Positions 11,488 through 19,974 of a stretch of 64,000 nucleotides of DNA are shown here, piece by piece. The position numbers and the translations under genes are program-made. How positions within the stretch are numbered: the first letter of the stretch is position 1; the number at the start of each line of letters is the position of its first letter. Source of the stretch: Lachnospiraceae bacterium (GTDB taxonomy: Bacteria > Bacillota > Clostridia > Lachnospirales > Lachnospiraceae); the NCBI GenBank assembly GCA_022769665.1, contig JALEIR010000042.1, positions 36,172-100,171 of the forward strand, read 5' to 3'. The notes below the pieces were generated by a model. It was not told the origin of the DNA, searched no databases, and worked only from the letters and a program-made list of their open reading frames with translations.

Positions 11488-11600
11488 GAACTCGTCCTCC
11501 TGTATTTTCCCCCCGTAAGCCCTGAGGTTATTGTCCCCAAGGTAATTTACAGGTTCTATTTCGCACAATGAGGCCGTATTCACGGCCTCATTACACTTTC
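11488..11600 (-). promoter_or_regulatory. Structured 5' leader of the uraA-like gene (unassigned candidate cis-regulatory RNA)
   Basis: 11-bp hairpin AATGAGGCCGT/ACGGCCTCATT, then CCUGUA..UACAGG closing an 8-bp hairpin CCUUGGGG-ACAAUAA-CCUCAGGG, ending at the AGGAGG SD. Confidence 0.45.
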
Positions 11601-11606
11601 TATTTC

Positions 11607-11635
11607 ATAATAGTATGTTCTAAAACCTGAGTCAA
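11607..11635 (-). promoter_or_regulatory. Sigma70-type promoter for the uraA-like gene
   Basis: TTGACT-17 nt-TATTAT on minus strand. Confidence 0.6.
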
Positions 11636-11709
11636 GAAAAAATACAGCGTAACAGATGTTTTTTATTGAAGGAGATATTCCGGAACAGTATCCACTCCAT
11701 TCTCATAAG

Positions 11710-11745
11710 TTTCAATCCCTGATTGGAAATCAATCTTTTCCGTCA
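11710..11745. repeat. 36-bp imperfect direct repeat, copy 1
   Basis: tttcaatccctgattggaaatcaatcttttccgtca; matches copy at 12713 with few mismatches. Confidence 0.55.
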
Positions 11746-12007
11746 TATTTGGCTCTCAACTACTTTTATATTTATTTAAAACTCACTTCTTTCAGATAAT
11801 CTTTCGATAAAAAAGCTGGATTTTGGAGTTTTGTACAAAGGCTCGCTGGCTTTCTTAAGCTCCTTAAATCCGTCTGCAAATAAACCCATATCTTTTCTTA
11901 CTTCCTTTCTGCTTTACGCTTTCCTTATGAATTCACGCACCACACCGGGAACAACCACGGCCGGTGCCCGGATTGCTCCCCAAGGAATCTGTCTCACAGA
12001 TTCCTTT

Positions 12008-12154
12008 TTAATGTGTAGCTTTATATGCAACAACACCTGCCACAGCTGCAATCACAGCCGCAATCATTCCAATCAGAATACCTTTTGTTTTTCTCTTATG
12101 CTCCCCGGCTTCATCCCTTGCCCCCAGAACACCAATCGTTTCCAACTGCTCCAT
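12008..12154 (-). CDS. Small membrane-peptide candidate, 48 aa
   Basis: MEQLETIGVLGARDEAGEHKRKTKGILIGMIAAVIAAVAGVVAYKATH; one TM segment; weak SD, stop codon just upstream of ATG. Confidence 0.35.
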   Translation of the reverse strand: MEQLETIGVLGARDEAGEHKRKTKGILIGMIAAVIAAVAGVVAYKATH

Positions 12155-12190
12155 TTATTCTTTATTTCGTTTTCTGTTAACAACAACGTC

Positions 12191-12204
12191 TGTAACATGT
12201 TACA
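12191..12204. promoter_or_regulatory. Perfect 14-bp palindrome TGTAACATGTTACA (possible operator)
   Basis: Direct reading. Confidence 0.4.
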
Positions 12205-12234
12205 TAATTATTTTATCGTTTTTTACATTTTAAC

Positions 12235-12279
12235 AACATGACGTTTTTGGAAAATAATTCTTTCCGGGAACGTCATGTT
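12235..12279. terminator. Long inverted repeat/hairpin
   Basis: AACATGACGTT-TTT-GGAAA-loop-TTTCC-GGG-AACGTCATGTT (11-bp perfect arms, inner stem continues). Confidence 0.45.
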
Positions 12280-12359
12280 ATTTTGTTACATTAATTCATA
12301 CCATGTACTTAGTCACTTTCGGTTTATACACAAAAACTTACTACAAAGGAGAATAATCA

Positions 12360-12560
12360 ATGAAAAGAAAATTTTTCGCTTTCGTAATTGCTGTTTTGTT
12401 TGGCACTTCTGCCATGATTATTTCAATGGGACAAGTTGTATCGACCCACAATTCCAACAGCTTTGCCCATAAAGAAGCTGACTCCCAAATACTCTTCTGC
12501 GCAATCGACAATGAAGACTGGGATGTCAAACAAGAAACGATTGATTATTGGAATGAATAG
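12360..12560 (+). CDS. Small secreted or membrane peptide, 66 aa, unknown function
   Basis: ATG preceded by AAAGGAG; MKRKFFAFVIAVLFGTSAMIISMG signal-like N-terminus. Confidence 0.5.
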   Translation: MKRKFFAFVIAVLFGTSAMIISMGQVVSTHNSNSFAHKEADSQILFCAIDNEDWDVKQETIDYWNE

Positions 12561-12650
12561 AACGGAAGATTTGAATTGACCGAATTCATTGAACAATGGA
12601 TGCTTCTTCTTGTCCGAAGGAAAGAAATGAGTCCTCACTCCTTGAGCAAA

Positions 12651-12690
12651 AACGCGGCAGGAAGCCGTACCGGTTTCCTGCCGCATAAAC
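12651..12690 (-). terminator. Intrinsic terminator-like hairpin (minus direction)
   Basis: GCGGCAGGAA / TTCCTGCCGC followed on minus by GTTTTTG. Confidence 0.55.
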
Positions 12691-12712
12691 TGTAATTCTG
12701 AAAAGAGAGCGC

Positions 12713-12748
12713 TTTCAATCCCTGATTGGGAATCAGTCTTCTCCATCC
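12713..12748. repeat. 36-bp imperfect direct repeat, copy 2
   Basis: tttcaatccctgattgggaatcagtcttctccatcc. Confidence 0.55.
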
Positions 12749-13071
12749 TCTTCCGCATCTTCGATTTCGTCCAGAAGCTCCTCCGGTTCATCCAGTATTT
12801 CTTCTCTGCTGTCACACATTTACTCAACGCTGTCTAACTGGGTTTCTAGGAGAGTCCTGGGGACAGTTTCCTTGACTCATTAAGGGTTGCAATTGGAACG
12901 ACAATTCCAGCCCTGTATCCTGAAAGATATAGCAGATGCTACATTGGAATCCATGCTATTTGCAAATTTATCACATTTACAGACAAGTATTCCGGAGTAT
13001 GATGATGGAAAACAGATTCTGCTTCTAATCGGCTTATCCCCGGAAAACTTCAGGAATTGATTGCGTCATGT

Positions 13072-14067
13072 TTATTGAATGGCGTGCTGTTTGAGAAAGT
13101 CCTTCCAAATCTGAATGTACTGTGCCTTCAGATGTACCCCGTCAAAGGTATAGGATTTCTCCATACCTCCCGTCTCGTCACAGATGAGAGGGTTCACATC
13201 CAGATAGAAAATCTTCCGGTTGTCTGCCAGCTTTTCCAACTCTTCGTTGCGGGCAACAATTCCTTCGTTGTTGATGTAATCGCCCTGTTCGGAGCGCTCT
13301 GTCGTCACCTTCATAATTGCCTGGATATAGATGATGGCATCGGGCTGCAGCTCCTGCAAATGTGTCAGTACTTCCTTGTACTTTTCAATGAAGGTTTCCA
13401 CGGTTCCCGTACCCATCTCGTTAATGCCGATCATCAGGTAAATTTTCGTAAAGGAATTCTGCTGCAACGCCTCCTCCACGGTAATCTTCCTTTTCTGTCC
13501 CGGAACCTTAACGATGGCTGAGTCAAACATTTTGTATACCGTCAGCCCTGTGGACGCATAGAAAGTTGATATATTTTCAAGGTCCCCGTATTCATACATT
13601 CCGACGGTTCGGGAATCTCCGATGAATACCGCATCGGCAAAATAATCATCTTCCACCGTGACGTAAACCGGCTCTGCCGCCTCTTCTCCGGGTGCTGTCG
13701 TCTCTTGGTCAGGCTGCCCCGGCATCGTTTCCTGCTGTCCCGGCTCCGTCCCGGACTGCTCCGAATCCGCAACCGGTTGCTCCGGCATACTATCATTGTC
13801 CGCCGGAGCACTGCTTCCCGATTCTGCCGTTTCCTGCGTATCTTCTGCATTTTCTCCGTCTCCGGAGCCGGACGTTCCGGGAGCATCTTCCTGTACAGGT
13901 GTCCCTGCTAAATCCGTTTCCTCATTCTTTCCTGCAAGCTCCATGCAGAAAGCCTTGACCTGCGCCAACGGTTTGGCATATACCTGCCATTTGTCCACAC
14001 AGGCTAAATACAAAAAACCGGCTACCGTCATCAAAATCAAATAAGACCATTTCTTCCAAAATTTCAA
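13072..14067 (-). CDS. SGNH/GDSL-type hydrolase, membrane anchored, low-complexity linker
   Basis: AVFIGDSRTVGMYEY block I, MIGINEMG, SYTFDGVHLKA block V; adjacent to an MBOAT gene. Confidence 0.82.
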   Translation of the reverse strand: MKFWKKWSYLILMTVAGFLYLACVDKWQVYAKPLAQVKAFCMELAGKNEETDLAGTPVQEDAPGTSGSGDGENAEDTQETAESGSSAPADNDSMPEQPVADSEQSGTEPGQQETMPGQPDQETTAPGEEAAEPVYVTVEDDYFADAVFIGDSRTVGMYEYGDLENISTFYASTGLTVYKMFDSAIVKVPGQKRKITVEEALQQNSFTKIYLMIGINEMGTGTVETFIEKYKEVLTHLQELQPDAIIYIQAIMKVTTERSEQGDYINNEGIVARNEELEKLADNRKIFYLDVNPLICDETGGMEKSYTFDGVHLKAQYIQIWKDFLKQHAIQ

Positions 14068-14111
14068 TTCAAAATCAGTTCCTTTCCGTTTCCGGTCCTG
14101 CTCACATACGG

Positions 14112-15506
14112 TTAATAATTAAAATACATAAAAGGGTTCTGTCCTTCTACCTGTATCCGCCAAATGCACAGCCAGAACAATACCACAAGAATCAGTTTAC
14201 AGAAAAAACTATCTTTAGAGCGTCTAAAAACTTTCTGTAACACAGGCGTACAGGCAACTGCACCGATACCCAGAAGATACCAGTAATTCTGCAATGCTCT
14301 CATCCAGTCTCCGGCACTGACACGGATTCCTTCCATTACGCCAAACATTCTGCCTAAGATAATCTGTAACTGGGACACATCCGTCACGGCAAAGCATACC
14401 CATGTCACCGGTATCACAATCCAGAGATACAGATGCTGTATCGCTTTCAGCGGACCCTTATGAAACACTTTGTCAAACCCAAGAGCGCTCAGCTGTCTTT
14501 CAAACACAATAAGCAGCCACAATAGCATGCCCCATATCAGGAAATTTGCCGTACTTCCATGCCAGATTGCAGTTAAAAGCCAAACCGCCAGAAGATTGCA
14601 GACTGTTCTCAGTTCTCCTCTGCGGTTTCCGCCCAAGGGAATGTAAACATAGCGGCAGAACCATCTTCCCAGAGTAATGTGCCAGCGTCTGTAAAAATCC
14701 CGGACGGAGCAGGCCATATAAGGCATTCTGAAGTTTTCGGGCAACTCAAACCCCAAAGCTTTGCCAAGGCCGATTGCCATGAGAGAATAACCGTAAAAAT
14801 CGAAATAGATTTTCATGGAATACACAATGGCTGCAAGCCATGCCATGGGAGTGGAGATGCTCTCGAACCCGATCACCTGTACATCATGCCACAAAAGTCC
14901 CAATCTGTCCGCCAACAGCACCTTGAAGGCCAATCCCACCGTAAATACCTTCATGCCCTCCTCCAATGTTTCCAGCGAGAACCTTCGCTGCCTGAGACTG
15001 TCACTCACTTCGCCATATCTGACAATGGGACCGGAAATCAGCTGCGGAAACATTGTGACATAAGTGGCAAACCGTATAAAAGATGTCTCTCTTTTTTGTT
15101 CTCCCTGATAAACATCAATCAGATAAGACATCACCTGGAATGTATAAAAACTGATGCCAAGAGGAAGACCGTTTTTCTCTGCCACCACTTTAAAAAATAC
15201 CAATGCTCCGATATTGACTGTAATCGCCGCGACAAACATCCTACGGCGCCTTTTTTCATATTTACTTTTCTTTTGTCTCTTATCCTTGCCCTTCTGCCGT
15301 GAGCTCTTCTCCAGGTGCAGCCCTGCCATGTAATTTAACAGAACGGATACCATAAGCAGCACCAGATATCTCGGTTCCCCCAGCGCATAAAAAATCAGGC
15401 TTCCTGCCAGAAGCACCATATTTTTTATTCTGTCGGGGGAAATTCGATAAAGAAGCAGGAAAAACGGCAGAAACATAAGCAGGAACTCTACACTGCTGAA
15501 TATCAA
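14112..15506 (-). CDS. MBOAT family O-acyltransferase (AlgI/DltB-like)
   Basis: MIFSSVEFLLMFLPFFLLLY, RRWHITLGRWFCRYVYIPLGGNRRG, LTAIWHGSTANFLIWG. Confidence 0.93.
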   Translation of the reverse strand: MIFSSVEFLLMFLPFFLLLYRISPDRIKNMVLLAGSLIFYALGEPRYLVLLMVSVLLNYMAGLHLEKSSRQKGKDKRQKKSKYEKRRRRMFVAAITVNIGALVFFKVVAEKNGLPLGISFYTFQVMSYLIDVYQGEQKRETSFIRFATYVTMFPQLISGPIVRYGEVSDSLRQRRFSLETLEEGMKVFTVGLAFKVLLADRLGLLWHDVQVIGFESISTPMAWLAAIVYSMKIYFDFYGYSLMAIGLGKALGFELPENFRMPYMACSVRDFYRRWHITLGRWFCRYVYIPLGGNRRGELRTVCNLLAVWLLTAIWHGSTANFLIWGMLLWLLIVFERQLSALGFDKVFHKGPLKAIQHLYLWIVIPVTWVCFAVTDVSQLQIILGRMFGVMEGIRVSAGDWMRALQNYWYLLGIGAVACTPVLQKVFRRSKDSFFCKLILVVLFWLCIWRIQVEGQNPFMYFNY

Positions 15507-15720
15507 TAAACATCACATCTTTCATTACTTCTATAACTATATAGTACCCTGAGATTTCCAACATTACAAATTAATATTTATTAATTTTAAGTTCCAAATT
15601 GTTACAAATCGGTAGCAATTCCATAACATTTGCAGTACACTTAAAAAAGTAAACAGCGATATGCAAAACCCTAAAACGCCGTCAGGTTTTATCCGTTTCT
15701 GCGGCAGAATGTGAGGCAAC

Positions 15721-16482
15721 ATGAAAGAACAACTTTACACCATACCCTTAAACGATGCCGTCAATGCAAATGACGAATGTCCTTTTTGCTTTATCGAGCG
15801 AAGTATTGAACAGGACTTAATTGATTTTGTCCTGGGCAGCAGTGCCTCCTACATGGAGGCTGATATCCGCGATATGACTGACAGGGCAGGCTTCTGCCGT
15901 TCCCATTTCAAAAAAATGTTCGACTACGGCAACACTTTGGGCAATGCCTGGATTTTAAAAACCCATTACCGCCGCATCATCGGAGAGATGAAGAAGGAAT
16001 TTGCAGGTTTTAAGCCCGGGAAAAGCTCTCTGAAGGATAAATTCCGCAAAACTGCCGAGAGCGGAAATGCCATCGGTGTGTGGGTACGGGAAAAGGAATC
16101 CTCCTGCTACATCTGCAGCCATTTCAGGGAGACCTACGAGAGATATATGGATACATTCTTCTATCTCTGGAAGCAGGATTCTGATTTTCGGGAAAAAGTC
16201 AGGAAAAGTAAAGGATTCTGTCTGCCGCATTTCGGTGATCTCTGCGAAGCCTCCGACTCCAAGCTTACCGACAGGGAAAAAGAAGATTTCTATGGTTGTA
16301 TGTTCCCTCTGATGGAACAAAACATGGAACGACTCTCCGAGGATGTGTCCTGGATGGTGGAAAAATTTGACTACCGCAACAAGGATGCGGACTGGAAAAC
16401 TTCAAAGGATGCCATTCAGCGCGGCATGCAGAAATTAAAAGGAGGCTATCCGGCGGATGCCCCCTATAAAATGTCAAAATAA
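15721..16482 (+). CDS. DUF6062-like protein (Cys-containing, unknown function)
   Basis: CPFCFIERSIEQDLIDFVLGSSASYMEADIRDMTDRAGFCRSHF. Confidence 0.7.
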   Translation: MKEQLYTIPLNDAVNANDECPFCFIERSIEQDLIDFVLGSSASYMEADIRDMTDRAGFCRSHFKKMFDYGNTLGNAWILKTHYRRIIGEMKKEFAGFKPGKSSLKDKFRKTAESGNAIGVWVREKESSCYICSHFRETYERYMDTFFYLWKQDSDFREKVRKSKGFCLPHFGDLCEASDSKLTDREKEDFYGCMFPLMEQNMERLSEDVSWMVEKFDYRNKDADWKTSKDAIQRGMQKLKGGYPADAPYKMSK

Positions 16483-16484
16483 AT

Positions 16485-17291
16485 TTATTTCACCGGTATC
16501 AGTTTGTCGACCTTGAGGATGTGGTTTACAAGCCAGCTGAGCAGAAAATCTACAAGTTCCGTCAGATACTCCTGCTGATTGTCATCCACGTCATCAAGGT
16601 TGACTTCTTTCAGCTTATCCACAAATGCCTGATGCGCTCTCTGCTGAGCCGCCAGACCATCATATCCGATGCGCTCCATATACTCTTCCTCATCATGGAA
16701 ATGATGAATCGTGTATTCTTTTAATCGATCCAGTATTGCCATAATTTTATCATACTTGTCATGCAACAGTTCTTCCCGAATCAGGTCGTTAGCTTCCCGA
16801 ATAATCCGAAACAGAGTCTCATGCTCCTCATCCACCAGCCTGATACCGGTTCGATACTGCTCCGTGAAGGCAAAGGGATCCTTGCTTTCCGCCACCGGAT
16901 GAATCTGACCTATCATAATGTCGCTCCCCAGGATGTGATGATACAGCCAACGGGACAGATATTCCAGCATCTCTTTCAGTATCCGTTTTCCGTCCTCTTC
17001 GTCCAAACTGTCCGGGGAAATCTCCTCCAGCTTCTCCCGGAATGCCTGATGCTCTTTTCTCTGGCGCGGTAATTCCGGGTCATTCATTTTTTCCATGTAT
17101 TCCTCTTCATGGTCAAAATGGATTTCTGCGTACTTTTTCAGGGCTCTCAAAAGACTCTTGGCCCCGGATACGGAAGCAGATTCCTTTTCTGCCAGTTCAA
17201 ATGCTTCATTGATAATGTCAAAAAGTTGACGATGTTCCTCATCAATCTCTAAAATGCCTGTCATGCAATCATCTGTAAATTGATACATCAT
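16485..17291 (-). CDS. Tandem-domain bacteriohemerythrin
   Basis: Two hemerythrin repeats: IDEEHRQLFD..HFDHEEEYME..KEHQAF and VDEEHETLFR..HFHDEEEYME..RAHQAF. Confidence 0.88.
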   Translation of the reverse strand: MMYQFTDDCMTGILEIDEEHRQLFDIINEAFELAEKESASVSGAKSLLRALKKYAEIHFDHEEEYMEKMNDPELPRQRKEHQAFREKLEEISPDSLDEEDGKRILKEMLEYLSRWLYHHILGSDIMIGQIHPVAESKDPFAFTEQYRTGIRLVDEEHETLFRIIREANDLIREELLHDKYDKIMAILDRLKEYTIHHFHDEEEYMERIGYDGLAAQQRAHQAFVDKLKEVNLDDVDDNQQEYLTELVDFLLSWLVNHILKVDKLIPVK

Positions 17292-17317
17292 AACCACCAC
17301 GCCTTTCTTTTGTCCGC

Positions 17318-17923
17318 TCACTGTCTGTAAACCAGCTTCTTTACCATATTGAGATAATCGCAGATTTCTCCGTACAGCATCTCCGGCTGGAAAGATGAAT
17401 CCTGAAATCTCTCCGTCATCAGTCCTTTCACGGTAAAATCCAACATCTTGCGCAGCTTCTCACCGTCCACCCCCGACGGAAGCATATTGTAGTCTATCTG
17501 CGCATTTATCCCCTGATAGGTTTCCTCCAACACGCTCCGTTTTTCCTCAATGGCCAGCAAAGCCTCGCTGACATCTTCAGACATGGACCTGTTTAAAAAC
17601 TGCTGCATATACGGATAGCCACGCATGGCATGCATACGTGCACATTCCGTCTGCTTCATCACCTCAAACAAGTCCTTCTCCTTGGAATCCACGGTGGAGC
17701 GAAGTTCCAGATTCATATATCTCACACTGTAATCATAGATAAAACTATATACACCAAGCTTACTTTCAAAATAATGAAACAGGAGCCCCTTGCTGATGGC
17801 TGCTTCCCTGACAATATCATCGGTGCTTGCATGACGATACCCCTGAAGGGCAAACACCTTCAGCGCAGCGTTAATCATTCTGTCCTGTTTCTCCTTTTTC
17901 AAATCAAAGAACTTGCCGTTCAT
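17318..17923 (-). CDS. TetR/AcrR family transcriptional regulator
   Basis: RMINAALKVFALQGYRHASTDDIVREAAISKGLLFHYFESKLGVY. Confidence 0.93.
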   Translation of the reverse strand: MNGKFFDLKKEKQDRMINAALKVFALQGYRHASTDDIVREAAISKGLLFHYFESKLGVYSFIYDYSVRYMNLELRSTVDSKEKDLFEVMKQTECARMHAMRGYPYMQQFLNRSMSEDVSEALLAIEEKRSVLEETYQGINAQIDYNMLPSGVDGEKLRKMLDFTVKGLMTERFQDSSFQPEMLYGEICDYLNMVKKLVYRQ

Positions 17924-18098
17924 ACAACAATCTCCTAATCGTAAGTTCACGAATATGCGCTTATTATATCATGAATTATGTTTAAATAAAATTATAATTC
18001 CTAAAAAATTTGTAAATTTGTACATATTCCCTTTTCAATTTAGCAGAATAGTATTAAAATAATGATTGGTAGAATCAACCAACCGAAAGGAGTAACCT

Positions 18099-18443
18099 AT
18101 GGCAAAGAAATTTGGAAAATTCCTGCTGGTCACCGCAGCAATCGGAACAGCCGCAGCAGCTGCTTATTATTATCTTCAAAAAAAGGATACTGTAAATACC
18201 GTACCCGAGGATGACGATTATGATGATTTCAGCGAGGATTTGGATGAGGTTTCCGAAAGTTCCAGAAATTATGTACCCTTAACCCCCGAATCCAAAAGCG
18301 TTGAAGAACCCGAGAAAAAAGAAGAATTCACTCCTCTGAACGAAACCGTTGCCCGTGTGGCGGATAAGGTCGAAGAAACTGTGGAAGAGTTTTTTGATGA
18401 AGAAGATTCCACAGACGAGGAACCTGAAATTTCCGACAATTGA
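18099..18443 (+). CDS. Small acidic membrane-anchored protein, unknown
   Basis: SD AAAGGAG; FLLVTAAIGTAAAAAYYYLQKKD TM followed by a Glu/Asp-rich tail. Confidence 0.65.
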   Translation: MAKKFGKFLLVTAAIGTAAAAAYYYLQKKDTVNTVPEDDDYDDFSEDLDEVSESSRNYVPLTPESKSVEEPEKKEEFTPLNETVARVADKVEETVEEFFDEEDSTDEEPEISDN

Positions 18444-18454
18444 CAACAGATATC

Positions 18455-18486
18455 AGAACGCACCGCTTAAAACGGTGCGTTCTTTT
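18455..18486 (+). terminator. Intrinsic terminator
   Basis: AGAACGCACCG..CGGTGCGTTCTTTTTT. Confidence 0.85.
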
Positions 18487-19944
18487 TTACAGCCAGACTT
18501 TGTGAAGCCGCCCGACCCCTTCTTCAATTTGTTCCCGGTTCAGAGCCCCAAAGCCCAGAAGTATTGTCCCTGCCCTACTGTCTTCATACTCTTTGCAGGC
18601 TTCCGCATCTTTCATACTGTCAATCAGACCGTAAACCCGTACCCCCTGTTCCGCGGCTCTGCGAACCAGCTCCGCCTCAGGCAGATTCTTTTTGGAAGTT
18701 AGCAAAAGATGCAGCCCTGCATTTTCTCCCGAAATCGTAAAATCATTTCGAAACGGCTTCAGACACTCCAGCAACAGCTCATGCTTTGCCCGATACATTT
18801 TCCGCATCTTATTCAAATGCCTTTCAAAGTACCCGTCCCTGATGAAACAGTTGAGAATACTCTGATCAATTCTGGATACGGTACAGGAATAAAAAGAACA
18901 ATCCCTCCTGTATTTTTCCAACAGGGGCTTCGGCAAAACCATAAAGCTGACTCGAATGGCAGGCGCTATGGCTTTGGAAAAACTGCCCAGATATATGACG
19001 CGCCCCTGTTCATCCGATGCCTGCAGTGCAGGAATCGGCTTTCCGTGATAGCGGAATTCACTGTCGTAGTCATCCTCTATCACATATCTGCCGGGTTCTC
19101 TGTACGCCCACTTTAAAAGCTCAAGTCTTCTTCCGATAGGCATGACAACACCGGAAGGGAACTGATGGGACGGCATAACATAGACTGCGCTCACATCCTC
19201 CCTGTCAAGCTGCTTTACCATCATTCCGTTCTCATCCATATCCACCGTAACAATATGATACGCAAAAGACTGAAAAATCTGACGGGATCTTCCGTAAGTC
19301 GGATATTCCATGGCAATTCTCACATGGCGGCCCAAAATCTTTTCCAGCAGCATCAGTAAATAATCGTTTCCCGCGCCAACCACAATCTGCTCCGGTTCAC
19401 AGTTGACTCCTCTTGAGGAATGCAGATATCGGCTGATGGTCAGCCGCAGATCATAGTCCCCCTGAGGTTCCCCCCTGGAAAACAAATCGCGGTTTGCATC
19501 GGTAAGAATGCTTCTGGTTATTTTTTTCCAGACGCTGAACGGAAAACCCGACATATCGATATCGTGGGGTGAAAAATCGTACTCATACAGCATCTTGTTC
19601 TGTTCTGCTTCCTCTTTCGGAAAATGCATATCCGGAGAGACCACTGCTCTTTGCTTCTTAACTGTCCCTTCCCTGTCTTCGATTTGCAGTACTTCCTCCA
19701 AAGGACATACAAAATAACCCTTGCAGGGACGAGACTCAATATATCCTTCATCCAACAATTGACCATACGCATAATCCACGGTACTTCTTGCCACCTGAAG
19801 GTAATCCGCCAAAGAACGCGTGGAGGGAAGCCTCTCCCCTTCAAGAAGCTTCCCGCCCCGGATTTCCCTTTTTATATGTTCGTAAATCTGCTCATACAGG
19901 CAGACACTGCTGTCTGTCTGCAGGCGAATTGTCATATCATACAT
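18487..19944 (-). CDS. PdxR/MocR-type GntR regulator with aminotransferase-like domain
   Basis: IYEHIKREIRGGKLLEGERLPSTRSLADYLQVARSTV wHTH; YVIEDDYDSEFRY..YLGSFSKAIAPAIR aminotransferase core. Confidence 0.92.
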   Translation of the reverse strand: MYDMTIRLQTDSSVCLYEQIYEHIKREIRGGKLLEGERLPSTRSLADYLQVARSTVDYAYGQLLDEGYIESRPCKGYFVCPLEEVLQIEDREGTVKKQRAVVSPDMHFPKEEAEQNKMLYEYDFSPHDIDMSGFPFSVWKKITRSILTDANRDLFSRGEPQGDYDLRLTISRYLHSSRGVNCEPEQIVVGAGNDYLLMLLEKILGRHVRIAMEYPTYGRSRQIFQSFAYHIVTVDMDENGMMVKQLDREDVSAVYVMPSHQFPSGVVMPIGRRLELLKWAYREPGRYVIEDDYDSEFRYHGKPIPALQASDEQGRVIYLGSFSKAIAPAIRVSFMVLPKPLLEKYRRDCSFYSCTVSRIDQSILNCFIRDGYFERHLNKMRKMYRAKHELLLECLKPFRNDFTISGENAGLHLLLTSKKNLPEAELVRRAAEQGVRVYGLIDSMKDAEACKEYEDSRAGTILLGFGALNREQIEEGVGRLHKVWL

Positions 19945-19974
19945 AGTCTCATCTCAGATTTCACAATACAGGCA

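Noticed and set aside
11567-11592. Hairpin before uraA as an ordinary terminator
   Set aside because: No U-tract on either strand and it lies downstream of a strong promoter, so a leader structure is preferred.
11831-12241. 136-aa plus-strand ORF in the low-density region
   Set aside because: No convincing SD, interrupted by a plus-strand terminator-like hairpin (11981-12008), and antisense to more protein-like short frames.
12423-12827. 134-aa minus-strand ORF
   Set aside because: Runs through a terminator-like hairpin and several intergenic features; only the MEKTDSQSGIE segment (repeat copy 2) is notable and is reported as a repeat.
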